Source: Isoetes taiwanensis (lineage: Eukaryota > Streptophyta > Lycopodiopsida > Isoetales > Isoetaceae). From it: 64,000 nt of DNA. The notes under the pieces are model-generated. The model was not told where the DNA came from. It saw only the letters and a program-made list of their open reading frames with translations, and searched no databases. Positions 12,262 to 23,655 of this stretch are shown here, piece after piece. The stretch is from contig JAJEKV010000047.1 of assembly GCA_021234155.1 (NCBI GenBank), positions 1,726,494 to 1,790,493 of the forward strand, written 5' to 3'. Every line of letters begins with the position of its first letter. The stretch's first letter is position 1. A program made the position numbers and the translations under genes.

Positions 12262-12704
12262 TTCTAACTTGGAAAAATTACCAAAATACCATTATTTGCC
12301 AAAATTACCAAAATGCCACTAAACCCAGTCGTATTTTGGGAAAATTGGCAATAAGGTTTTCTTAATGATCTGAATGCAAATGTGCCCTCCAGATGAATTG
12401 TAGATTGAGCTGAGATATTTCCAACAAGCATAAGAGATGAAAATTTCAAGTTATAAGCTCTTGAGTTCTTCATAATTTGAGAAATGAAAATTTTCATAAC
12501 TTGAGATTGTGGTCTTAGAATTGAATGATCTTATGCTTGTTGGAAAGATTTATCTTAATCTACAATTCATCTGATGGGCACATTTGCATTCAGATTATTG
12601 GAAAAATGTTATTGCCAATTTTCCCAAAATACTACTGGATTTAGTGGCATTTTGGTAATTTTGGTAAACTTTAACGGTATTTTGATAATTTTACCTTCTA
12701 ACTT
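12262..12704. mobile_element. MULE-type MITE with 9-bp target-site duplication
   Basis: A 425-bp element (12271-12695) is flanked on both sides by the identical nonamer TTCTAACTT (12262-12270 and 12696-12704). A 9-bp duplication is characteristic of the Mutator superfamily. The termini match as GGAAAAATTACCAAAATACC on the left and GGTAAAATTATCAAAATACC read from the right. The arms pair for about 170-190 bases, leaving a short AT-rich centre. There is no transposase, so it would depend on an autonomous MULE elsewhere. Confidence 0.85.
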
Positions 12705-13038
12705 CTCACATATTCTTTTTTGGGTTGTCCGTAGGGCGACCCTCTTGTTGGAGGGTGAAGTGACATTTTGAAGGCCTCGATTTGTTCTGAATATAATATG
12801 CCATAGAATATTCTGTATAAGCAGTTGCGATTGGTTGGGATTAGTTAGGGTTTTTGTGACGCCCAGTGACACTTAGACGGCAATGATTTGTTTGGGATGT
12901 GTCTGACGGTAGAGATTGTTTGGGCCTATGACAGTGGCATGAATGAGCTCCTTTCTTTTTTTCCAGCTGATCCATGGCAGGGGAAGCAGAATCTGAAGCA
13001 CAATTGCAGGTACATTTCCAACAACTACGGCTTGGATT

Positions 13039-14219
13039 TTATGGGAGTCTGAGTAGAAGGTGGGGATGAGATTCCTGCTTCCTGGCATCGCCTAGAGATA
13101 GCGAAGCAGAGGGGAACTTCGTCCTCCCGCAGTGTCTAGGGGCAGAGGCAGGGCGGAAGGGGCAAAATCTCTCCTCTTCAAGAGGACATGTCGAACATCC
13201 CAACCACAAATCAGTAAAAACCTGGATGATAGGTATCATGGAATTCAAGAGGATTTATGATAAATAGCATTGCAAAAGCTTCTCGATTGTTTTCCATGAT
13301 CATCTCAAGCATAGACTCTCTGTAATCTGTGTTCTCGCTCAAAGAGCTCGATTTTCGCCTTCTAAGCTTCAATCTATCATGATTTTCGGTAGAACTGCCT
13401 GCATCGCTATCATCAAAGCAAGCTTTGTCCCATTCCGGTTCCCCTTTTGCGCACGAAGAACGGGACCCATCTCCAGATGATGAATCAAAGCCCAACACAA
13501 AGCATCTCGCCGGAGAAGCGGAGTTTTCGCTGCTGGACTTTTTTAATTTATTCTGCTTCTTTTTCTTAAGGCCTGTCTCTTCATTTGGCTTTCTATTTCT
13601 GCCATCACGCTCCAATCCGATATGTGTTTCTAGACAGCTTCAAGCATTGAATCATCCCCCTTTTATTTTGGGTTTTATTTTATGCTTATGCCCTTCCACA
13701 ATAACTCGATCTTTTTTGCAGCAGGGATACCATCTGACCAACATGCTCATTTTGGGATTTGAAGAATCACTTCCGGCGAAATGGGCACCCAAATCAACAG
13801 ATTTTTTGCAGATTTAGGCCTTAATCTAACCCCCTTCAGAGATCCGGCCCCAGATGAATGCGCTCCGTGCCTTGGAGATGCAACAGCGGGATGCGGAATA
13901 TCCATAGCTTTATGATTTATGGGCGAGGTGCAAACATCGATGGAAGGATAAATCCGGCCAAAGATCTGCATTCCCTTCTGCATGAAATCCTCAAACTCAA
14001 ATGTGCCTCAGCAGAGCACAAAGGACTTGATTCTTCATGCCGGGGCAGAACCGATCGAGGACATCCGTTGGAAGACTCATCATCCTTGGACTTTTTGTTT
14101 CTGAAGCTAAAAAATTGTTGCATAGACACCGGAAGCCTCAATCCGAGGCGAGTTTTTTCCATGGTTCGGAAGAGCCTGATGATAAAAGTTTGTTTGTGGC
14201 TAGCTTGCTTCAGTTTCAA
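13039..14219 (-). pseudogene. OVATE family protein gene, broken by frameshifts
   Basis: OVATE family proteins are plant transcriptional repressors with a C-terminal domain of about 70 residues. Here the minus strand carries the domain in pieces. DYRESMLEMIMEN is near 13318-13280. After a frame change EKLLQCYLS follows, then NPLEFHD near 13250, and after another change IIQVFTDLWL near 13220-13190. These blocks are in the family order and spacing, with one- or two-base slips between them. Upstream is the expected basic, serine-rich linker (13615-13330: KKKKQNKLKKSSSE, LKLRRRKSSSLSE). A possible N-terminus starts at Met 14123 (MQQFFSFRNKKSKDD), with further exon-like sequence at 13983-13750. A Met at 14219 is an alternative start. 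As written it cannot give a full protein, but assembly indels could explain the same pattern. Confidence 0.65.
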
Positions 14220-14741
14220 TTTTAGTTTTAGTCTGCTTTCCTGTACATATTTAATGCCAGATTCTTGAAGACTTCATCTAGAGTGATCATACATGTCACT
14301 TGATAGGGAAAAGAGTGACAGGACTAGAGGAACTAGAGCATGGCCTTAGATGGTCTTGAGGCCCATTGAGCCAAGACAATGGCCATCAGCCTATGGAAAA
14401 TTTTGGAACTTAACATAACATTAGATATGATAAATGCATTCATAATATAGAAAGACTTTGCAGTAGATGGATCACAATTTATATGAACACATTAAGAAAG
14501 GGGTACAAGTTATATAGACACATTAGGGGGTATATTAGGGGGTATATAGACACTGTTGTCCTCATATCGGTACCAGTGCGTAAGCACATTATAGATAGTG
14601 TATATATTGTGCCACCAAGCATGCGAAAATTATAACGTTCAAATGCTCTATTGAACTTAAACTTAACATGTTTGAAATGCTTTAGAAAATGTGAAATGCA
14701 GAAAATCATGTCCTTTCCAAGATTCTTCCAACTCCCACTCT

Positions 14742-15338
14742 AAAAAACCATGCTATGCTATCATACTCAAAATCATTTACATGACCATGTCAATTGGTGA
14801 CATTGGCAATGCAGCCACAGTCAAGTCATGGAAGGAAGGAAGGAAGGAAAAATTTTTAACGTCCACGGAACCCAATCGGGTTATGGGACCAAGTACATAA
14901 GGGATCAAGTCCCGGACCCAAGTCCAAACAAGAACATGGGCGAAGCCCTTAAACCAAAAACAACGTTGTAACACAACCATCTTGTTAAAACCACCAAAAA
15001 AAACCGTTGCCGGGATGACTATGGTTTCACCGAAAAAATCCATCTTTGTTGCAAAGCAACAAGCATACCTTCATACCTCCGTGACGAGACAAGGCTTCAC
15101 CAAGCGGCTTCCAACAGTAACCTCTTCTGGCCGGGTCTTTGAAAACGCTAGCGCCCGCCAATCGCGGCCGGGAAAGCTGGGTTTAAGGCGCAAAAACTAA
15201 TCGCCCATCGGAGGTGCCTCCTCACCTATCCTCCAAAAACCATGCTATGCTATCATCCACTCAAAAAGGTCATTTTCATGACCATTTGCTCCAATTCCGG
15301 TGACATTGGCAATGCAGCCACAGTCAAGTCATGGGAAA
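14742..15338. repeat. Direct repeats of about 100 bp bracketing a 0.4-kb insert
   Basis: The segment 14742-14838 (AAAACCATGCTATGCTATCA ... CACAGTCAAGTCATGG) recurs at 15234-15338 with small indels. The interior begins with a GGAA run and TTTTTAACGTCC, and contains the CACCAAAAAAAACCG and GCGCCCGCCAATCGCGGCCG segments. The layout resembles a miniature terminal-repeat element, but neither repeat has TG...CA ends and no primer-binding site is visible. A tandem duplication followed by insertion explains it equally well. Confidence 0.55.
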
Positions 15339-16600
15339 ATTCATATTCATTGCCAATACTAACTCCACTAAAGGAGGGTGTCTGGATCTATACATAATAA
15401 TAATAATAATGCATCTATAATTACGAAATCAATAGCATTCTACACTTTCTTTAATCGAAACTACACCGATTCTTACCACTTGTATACTCGTCACAATCTA
15501 AGCATCAATGGGTCTTCCAACGGGCAACCCATTGATGCGTTAGCATCTTGTTAGAGAATATTCGAGCTGTGGGCATTCCGGCAGCGCTCTGCCCTGCTTC
15601 GACATGGCGATCTTGAGCTTTTCCGACGATCTTTAGCTCTTTCAAAGTTCATTCTATAATGCCAGAAAAATCCCCTGTTTTGCCAGATCCGATAATGCAT
15701 ACTTAAACCTGGAAGATGACCCGGAAGAGAAATCTTCTGCTCTTATAACCACCTTAATTCATAACGGGTAAGAAGAGCTATGCTTGCCGTATTGTTGCAT
15801 GAGCTCTGTTGCCGGAGCTTTGTTATGTCATATGTTCTTCTTTCTTGCTTCTTGCTTTTACCATTCTTTCGTTGTTTCTGCCATTTCTGCTAGTAGCGAA
15901 CAGAACCTGCTCGGACCTAGGTTTAAGGGAGAGGTCCTCGTGCTGTTGCAAATCCCAAATTACAAGTGCTTGTTAAAAGTAACTCCAAGGAAATAAAATA
16001 CTTTAATAATATCTGGGACGTGGCATTCAGAACAAAGTTAGGCGCTTAGTCGCCCCCATTATCGTGGTCCCGACGTGTAAGAGGCTGACAACTTGCTCGA
16101 TCAACTTTCCTCAATTATACATTAAGCGAAGATCGGTAAGCAACAGAGTTGTATGTGCTCATTTCTAAATCGTGTCTCCTTAAGTATCAACCGTGTCTCA
16201 ATCTTATGCATTAAGTGGGCAATGTAATTGTTTAGGCAAAAATGCAAGCAGGCAGGCAGTTCCAGCAGCAAGCATCTTGTTTGTTTGTATGGTTCTTATG
16301 CGTAAGTTGGTAATGTGTTTCTGTCATAACTAAGGCAAGTGTTGAATACAATAGGTGCCATAATAGACAATTGTCCGGTTGGTATGGGCCCAAATGCCCA
16401 AATAGGGTGGGCCATTTCTTATTCCTTTATAATACCATGATTGAATATCAGAATCAACATCTGACGTTTAGAAATCCCAATGGCTGGGCTATACACCTTT
16501 CATTTGATTTCTGAGTGCCTATGTACAGAACAAAGCCCCTGTGCAGACACTGTGCACATATTAGGCTGCAAGGATGTATGTGGCTATGGCAAAATGGCAG
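15339..16600. other. No gene recognised
   Basis: Apart from a short ATA/ATT microsatellite patch near 15398-15412 I see nothing I can support. The segment immediately precedes the 3' end of the minus-strand DUF547 gene, so the last few hundred bases probably include its 3' untranslated region and terminator. Confidence 0.4.
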
Positions 16601-16603
16601 GAG

Positions 16604-19600
16604 TTAAAAAGAGTCTTGTTTTCTCTTGATTTGCCGTGCCAATAACAAATATCTGAACTGGAAATCAAAAGATAAGACTGTGAAGGACTTGGAGCCCCAA
16701 AGGCCCAAGTTGTTCCTTTGATGGGAGCAGTCTTGTATGGCTGCAACTTGGGAATTTGGAAGGTGCTGACATAGCCATTTTGTAAAAGCGCTATCATCCA
16801 TCACATCTCGAGCATATGCATACAGTAACTTAGGAACTAGAAGTTTTCCCCTCACAGAAATCCCCACTGAAGCACGAACATAATCACGCAAAGACGTTAA
16901 GAGCTGCTCTTGAACTCGGTCTGGAGCAAAAATTTGCACCTGGAAAACATTATACCTGTTAAACTGTGCACACATGAATCTAAAACATTTGAACCGCTTT
17001 ATGTTCATTTTCTTTGAATTTCCTTTTCCCGCAGATAAAGCAATGTCAAGAGAAAATACCGCCGGGGAGGAATGTGCTCCACAAGAAAGTGCAAAAACTG
17101 TAAGAGGTTCTGGATGATCAATAGAAAAATCCTTTTGCTCAGCTGGTAACTTGTATTTCTGCAAAGTGAAAACCAATGTTGCAAGGATGAGAATTTAAGC
17201 TGCATGAGCTTTACTATTTTTGGCAAATGGTACTTAAAATGAAATTGATAAGTACATACAAGCTGGGGCCTATGAGCTGTAGTCTTCCCTTTCAAAAATC
17301 CACATTCAATGGAGAGCGCATTTACAGATTGACCTCCAACATTATAAGACGTCTATTCAAAAAAAAAAATTGTATTGATAGCTAATATATAAGTGCACGA
17401 AATGCATGCCATCCAGAATGTACCTTTTCTATCATTGACACAAATTTTATATCATTTTTTGGAATTCCATGCGTTAGATAGGCCTGCAAATGTCAAAACA
17501 TGTATGTTAAAAGATACAATTGCTGCAGTACAAATGAACTTCAGCACATTGTGAAAGAATGGATCTACACACATCCATCATGAGGGCATTATATAGGTTG
17601 ATCCAGAAAGCCAGCTTCTCGACATGAGACATTTGACTAGGATTTACATCCTCAAGTTGCTTCACCAGAAGCCTGAAACATCAGAAAACGGTCTGAGATG
17701 TGACTAATATATTCTTGTTTATGACTAGTAAGAAATTTTTTTTTAATGAAGATACAATGACATTATGCTGATGTCTAGAAAAACTAGTTACATATTAATG
17801 TCCGATGACTCTATGGAAACCGACAGTTGCAAGGCTTAGATTTTACAAACGGAAACAAAGTGCAGGCTATGACCATGTACCTGTATTTAGAAAGAGCTTC
17901 AGAAATATATCCAGCTTTTTCTTTGGCAGCTGCAATCAAAGACACCTCAACAGCTGTAGCATAGGTCCCGATGTCCTTCCATGGGAGTTTCTCATGTGTT
18001 CTATAAGGGTCAAATGTATCCGCAGATCCAATGACACGCTCCTTGTTTCGAAGTTTCAGGAGAGGACTTCCCGAGAAAAATGACAGCGACGATTCAGAAA
18101 TAGAAGCATATTTACGTCCTTTAGGAGATTCTGCAGGCAGGCTTATCCTCTGGCATTGGGAAGTAGAAGGTATTGAATTGGCAAAACGTTGGTATATATT
18201 GATCATGCTTTGTAGCATTTTCTCGGCAATCCTGCTTGATCTTTGCTTGCCAGGTTTCCTTTTCTTCAGCAGGTTACTTATGTCCACAGTTGGTAGTTCC
18301 CCAAGTGGTGTCATTAACTGTCACATAAAGATAAGTGATGACCACCTAGTTATGGAACACTAATCTTGGAGGACAAAAAATCAAAGAAATATCATGCATT
18401 TACAGAAATACCTGTTCACTGGGAGGTAACTCCTGCAATAACGTTGCTTGCAGCGTCTCCTGAGAACCTTCCTCTAATAAGAGTTGATTAGAAATTGCTT
18501 CAAGCTTTTCAGCAGAGACCTTGGGGCTTGATTCAACCTTTCCATTATAAACCTTCGTACCCGATTCGACCTTTCCATTATAAACCTTAGGGCTGGATTC
18601 GACCTTTTCGTTATAAACCTTAGGGCTCACTTCAATCTTTTGGATAGCCACCTTAGTAGGTGTTTCCACAGTTTCAACAAGCACCTTGAAGCTTGTGTCA
18701 ACCTTGTCAACAGACACTTTAGGGCTTGTTGCAACCTTGTTTGCTCCAATCTTGTCAACAGAGACCTTGGGACTTAATTCAATTCTTTCAAGAAAGAGTT
18801 TAGGAACTGCTTCAACCTTCTCCTTCTGAAGCTGTAGGTGTTCACGAATCTTCCTTTTCGCCACTATATAGATACTTCGCGGCTCATAGAAATTAAATCT
18901 GGGTTCCTGATGAGCCCTGCGTTCTTAGAAAACATATGATTACCAACATGAAGTAGAAGTCGTATATAAGTAAGAAGCAAAATGCGCACCTGTCTTGTTG
19001 GAGCATTGCACCCAATTGAAAAGGTTCTTGTTTTCCCTCAGATGTGGGACTAGATTGTGTCTTTGGCGAGGCTTGCAGTTCTTTATGTCTAGACTTCGAA
19101 TGTTTGGGAGACTTCCACCTAGAAGCCTGCTCTTCAGCATCTACCTTAGGCATAGAAAGAAAATTGGTCTCATTTGGATTGGCCTCATTTGCATCACAGA
19201 CTGGTGGTTCTACTTTTTCTTCGGGTAATTTTGGAGCCTGACAAGGAGGTTCATCCATTAAGAAGCTCTCATGTCGAATATCTAGCTCCTTGCTTGCAGT
19301 TACCTCTTGGATTCTAGCCAGAGGCACTTTTTTAAGTTGCTTTACTTGGATTCTCAGAGAAATTACTTGCTCTTCTAGCTTCATAATGGAGGCTTCCAAT
19401 AATGCGACATCATTCAGAAGTTCCTGAACCTGCATTGAATCAGAAGCTCATATTTCTACTCTGTTGGCAATTAGCAGGGAAATGTGTGGTAGATTAGAAC
19501 TTACTTTTGTAGGAAGCCTTGATCTTATGCTCTCCAATGGAGTGCCTGGATGGCCGAGAGCTATTTTGAGAGCCGTTTGTAAATTTACCTCATCTTCTAA

Positions 19601-19893
19601 CTGTTTCTTTAGTCTCTGAACCTGCATTTGCAAGACAGAATCTTGATAAAATTGCCCTGTTCCTGCATAAATCGATGCATTTTTTAATCTAAATACTCAC
19701 GTCTTTCTCTAAGAGGGAACGATGCAAACGTGTAGCTGCCGTGGTGTCTTTTCTGAGCTCCACTTCCTCTGAAACAGGCTAGCAAAGGATTTTGATGTTT
19801 ATACCAATCTTTAAGCTGGCTAGAAACATGTCTTAAGAAAAATTGTAGAACAAATAAACCCAATTTGTTGCGTTCGGCCATTTCCAACTTACC
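16604..19893 (-). CDS. MIP1-type leucine zipper plus DUF547 domain protein, spliced
   Basis: Ten exons join in phase on the minus strand: 19768-19701, 19621-19505, 19429-18990, 18916-18412, 18317-17881, 17672-17573, 17483-17424, 17352-17260, 17158-17060 and 16939-16604 (TAA). All have GT/AG borders. They give about 750 residues. An upstream exon ending at 19893 adds at least 25 more, but its start codon is unclear because a TAA lies in frame near 19975. The N-terminal part is the ternary-complex-factor MIP1 leucine zipper: LEKDVQRLKKQLEDEVNLQ, then VQELLNDVALLEASIMKLEE. The C-terminal part is DUF547: DPYRTHEKLPWKDIG, LAFWINLYNALMMD, SYNVGGQSVNALSIE, PLTVFALSCGAHSSPA and ASVGISVRGKLLVPKLL. The family is plant-wide, with a biochemical role not settled. 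Between the two lies an 11-residue repeat tract. Known members run about 500-700 residues, so this one is long in the middle. Confidence 0.88.
18496..18774 (-). repeat. In-frame 33-bp minisatellite: 11-residue repeats in the DUF547 protein
   Basis: Within the fourth listed exon, eight copies of an 11-residue unit run head to tail (type SPKVYNGKVES; variants SPKVSVDKVDT, SFKVLVETVET, PTKVAIQKIEV, GTKVYNGKVES, SPKVSAEKLEA). The first copy carries five extra residues, and a ninth degenerate copy (VPKLFLERIEL) precedes it. The unit keeps Lys-Val at positions 3-4 and Lys-Val-Glu at 8-10. The multiple of three preserves the frame, and divergence between units argues against a sequencing artefact. 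Confidence 0.85.
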
Positions 19894-20920
19894 TCGAATC
19901 TTTGGATCTGATCCGGCAGGTACCCAAAGCAGCTTTGCAGCTGCACAGGTCCAATGGCTTTCGTAACTCCGGTTTTAAGCATTGGAAGAACCGGAAATAG
20001 ATTAACGTGGCATTATCTTCGGGAAGAAGAGGAAAAAGGAGGAGAAGAAGAAGAAACTTTAGAAACAGGCTTCTTTGATTCAGAAAAGGTCCCCCAATGA
20101 ATGAGCAAGAATCTGTCTGCTGCTCCACAGAGCAGTAATTGCAGGTAGGAAAAAAGAAAGCCTACTAAAAGGACCCAATAGGGGCAACAGAATTGAATAA
20201 TGCCATAACTGTAGCAGGCTTTTATGCTATGAATATTTTGCAACATGTAGATTGACGAACAAGACAGTGCCCTGGTGCACCCACGTTTTTATGTAAGCCG
20301 AACCAGATTAAACAAATCTGCAGCTGCTTAAACAAGTGCATTAAGGACTGGCGCAACTGATGAATGAGCAAGAAATTGTACAAACGAAATAATTTTTCTT
20401 CAACTGTTGGATCTAATGTTTTTGCCCAGTTGATATTTGACTTCTCCCTGCCATTCTTAATCCTCTAGAAACCCCTCTTTCAATCAAGAAGAATGAAGAA
20501 CACCACAGCTATGCACACTTTTTCTCGAGGAACAAAAAAAATGCCCACATATCTTTTATGGGATCCTTGGACATTCCCAACAGGCCACTAAGAGTAGATA
20601 TAATCCGTCATATCTTTTTGTAAAGCCTGCAATTACTGGGCCCGATTTCTTTATGCTTATATTTTTAATCCGACGAGACATCTTAAGAAGTGGGCAGGAC
20701 TCCGACTTCCTAGTTGGAGAGGTCTGCACTGGGCTGCAGCGGCAATGGCTAATTTGGAAGTATTAGGTTGCAGAAAAACATGCATGCACATCGGTTGATC
20801 GGCCTTCTGAAAGAAATATTTTATTCGTACTTGGCTGCACGTCGAATCGGCCATAACCATCACCATCGAAGGTTTATCCCCGCAACCGCGTAAGGCTGGG
20901 TTCGGCCCTCTTTCCTTCTG
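19894..20920. other. Upstream region of the DUF547 gene
   Basis: This stretch should hold the first exon(s), 5' untranslated region and promoter of the minus-strand gene. The sequence 19894-19960 continues an open frame (SHWTCAAAKLLWVPAG) that leads into the zipper exon. A polypurine run (GAAGAAGAGGAAAAAGGAGG) lies at about 20020-20050. I cannot place the transcription start. Confidence 0.35.
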
Positions 20921-21215
20921 CCATAGCCATAGCCACTAGTTTTCTTTGTTGGGTTCTATCCTTTCTTGTTTTCTGCCATGGCCATATCCGCCAATGATCT
21001 GTTTTGGCTTAAAAAAAAATTGTACCATTGTTACCATTGCCCCTTTTCTTCTGCCATAGCCAGCCAGAGCCATAAACTCTGGTTCTCTTTCTGTTTTTTC
21101 TGTTGGGTTCCTACCATATCCTTTTCTTATTTTCTGCCATGGCCATGTCAGCCGATGCTCTGTTTTTGGAATTTTCATTCACTTTTGTACCATTGTTACC
21201 ATTGCCCCTGCCATG
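20920..21215 (+). repeat. Two diverged copies of a 165-bp tandem unit
   Basis: TTGTACCATTGTTACCATTG at 21021 recurs at 21186, and TTTTCTGCCATGGCCAT at 20970 recurs near 21133. The units also share the TGTTGGGTTC block. A third partial unit (CTGCCATAGCC) lies between. The repeated GCCATGGCCAT core is itself a short palindrome. Confidence 0.7.
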
Positions 21216-21249
21216 GCCATAGCCAATGCTCTGTTTTTTCTGGGATCTG

Positions 21250-22680
21250 ACAAACTAAGATGGGGTTTTGACGTATTCCATTGGACTATTCTTCTTGGCG
21301 CGTCCTTCCTTCCATATCTGAGATTACTGGTACTTTTCTCGCCGGAGTTGGAATTATGCCCTTTCGCGAGCTTCTTCGATGTAGCCGATACTGTCAATCT
21401 GCCATAGATTCATCGGTTTATCGGGTTCCATCGATCTGGCATCGAATTCGATCAGATGTATTGGCGGATTCGAACAAGGATTTATTTTGGTGGCAAATTC
21501 GAACACCCCAGATCAACAGCTAGCTAAGCTAACCCGAGGAATATGCTGTTTTGTGGACTTGACTTACCAGTTTCAATTCGTTGACTTGTTTGATTCACCA
21601 TTGGCACATTCGCACATGTAGTCAAGAGAGAGAGGGTTAATCCTCTAGGCCTAACCTGCAAGATAAATTTGGGCTTCTCGCGGACATTAAAAATTGTATA
21701 TTATATTTATCAATCTATCTCTCTATTTTAAATCAAGGGCTAGATATTCCAAGTTTTAGCTGTAGATCTCTTGATCCAATGGTTATCAACAGTTGGGTCA
21801 ACATAACCCTCAATGCACCTTATTAGCCTTCCCCCTAGCACTTACCCTCTTAAATCATATCTGGAGTAGATTATCATAGCAACAAGATACAAACAGATTT
21901 GATGCAAGATAATCTCCCTCGATTCTATCATAGGTTCGCGCATGTCTTTGCAAATGTTTGCACATCTACCACTTTAAAAACTTGTGTAAGAACTCTGATA
22001 TAATTGTTGTCTCCATAATTTATCTCCGGCCTTCTGCTCTTCTTAAAGATATATTTTAAACCACTTTAAAGCATTGTGTTTGTGAGATAGAATAAGAGTT
22101 TTTTAAAGTTCATCAAATTCTATCTTTAAACATTAGACATACGACATTACCTACCAGTTATTGTCAACTGCTATAAGGAAAAATGAAGTTAGTTTAGAGA
22201 AGGTTGATCTTTTTTTAATCTTCTTGAAAGCAATTTCAATTGGAGTTAGGAGGAATTATTTATGTCTTCATTCCAGTGTTTTATATCATAAAGACTCCTC
22301 AATTCTTTTTATGTGCCCTTTCTTTTCCATATTATAGAAACTCTATGAAATTACTTTATAATATTGGATAATGCCTTCAAGTCTGTAGAATACGCGAGAC
22401 AAAAGTTTGTGGTGTATTTTGCATGGTCCAAATGGCCAAAATTTGTTGGTGGCTTTGATATGATAGACTTCCATTTCCAAAGTAAGATTATGATTTCTAA
22501 GTTCATCTGGAGGATATGGTTGATTCACCTGGATTGCGGTAGGTGAAGCAATCGCTTGCATAATGTGTTTCTTTTGAAAAAACTTCATAAAAACCTCTTC
22601 TTCCTTGGGGTCTCTTTTACCTGCTATGCCCTTTTCCTAATGCCTCACCTTTCTTGAAAGGTTTGTTGGAGTCTTGGGAG
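21250..22680. other. No gene recognised
   Basis: AT-rich sequence without a domain or splice pattern I can support. The stretch 21700-22560 contains short exon-like frames on both strands, but nothing consistent. Confidence 0.4.
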
Positions 22681-23655
22681 GCGGTCGCGGACCTTATTTA
22701 CATATCAATACTATTGCTTGTCATCAGTTGAGTGCTTCAGTCCATCCATTAACTCACCGATGTTGGAGGTTAGCGAGGAATATTGACAGCTATTATGACA
22801 TGGTATAATTTTGGCGATTAGTGACCTAGAAGGTCTTTCAAACCAAATTCTTGTTGTCTCGGGACATACCTATTTGGTAAACAGTTGTTTGTACTCTGCC
22901 ATTTGTTGCTTCAGAGCCTATCAAAGGGTGCATGTGGATTTTTCACCAAAGTGTTCACGAACATAGGCTCGTGAACTCTATTTATAAAATTTGCTTTCAA
23001 TGGTGATATCCTTCCGCCATCCACTAAGTGGCCCCTTGACTCCGCCTTCCGGTTGGAGATATGTGGACTTGGGCTTGGGATAAACTACTTCATCTTAAGG
23101 GGTTGTGCTTTGATGGCGGATTCTTCATAGATGCCCTCGTGTCAATGTGTGTTTGTCAGCCAGATTCGATCCTCGAGTGCCATCATTTTGCCCATTATTA
23201 CACGCAAAGGGATGAGACTATTGAGCATTGTTTCTTTTGAGTGATCACCTCTACCCGGTTTGGTCTTGGCTGCTTTCTCTTATTTATGTGATATTGACAA
23301 GTCAACAAGTGCACTTGGCTATTTATCTGGATATTTGGAATAAGCTGCAAAGCCAAGCCTTTCACTTAGTGTCAGGATGGTTGTTGTGGTCCATCTTGTT
23401 TTTAAGGCTTTGGATATTCTGCTTGTTGTTCAGGGGCTTGAGATAGGATTGCTAGGGCCTACCATTGCTTTTAAACTCTCCTCCAAGTGGCAGATTGATC
23501 TTTGAGATTTATTTGGGGGTATTGTCTTATGCATAGGCCGATGGTCCTACTCGGTGGATCATGATTATTCTTTGAGATTTTAATCCCGCTTGTGCGCTTG
23601 TATCTCGCCTCTTTTGGCTAATAAAGTGTGACATCCATCTAAAAAAAAAAAAAAA
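22680..23655 (+). pseudogene. 5'-truncated L1-type LINE: C-terminal zinc-knuckle (zf-RVT) region and poly-A tail
   Basis: Around 23190-23290 the plus strand reads CP followed by RDETIEHCFF, then YPVWSWLLSL. This is the arrangement of the zf-RVT domain that ends plant LINE ORF2 proteins (two Cys, then H-C-F, then VW). Several stops and frame changes show it is dead. AATAAA at 23620-23625 is followed by 15 A residues at 23641-23655, which marks the retroposed 3' end. The last 150 bases are similar to the tail at 41540-41719. Confidence 0.7.

Noticed and set aside
14838-15234. tRNA-derived SINE
   Set aside because: No convincing A and B box pair at the right spacing on either strand.
16561-16797. 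Minus-strand 78-codon ORF at the 3' end of the DUF547 gene
   Set aside because: Shadow in another frame of the last DUF547 exon, which ends at 16604.
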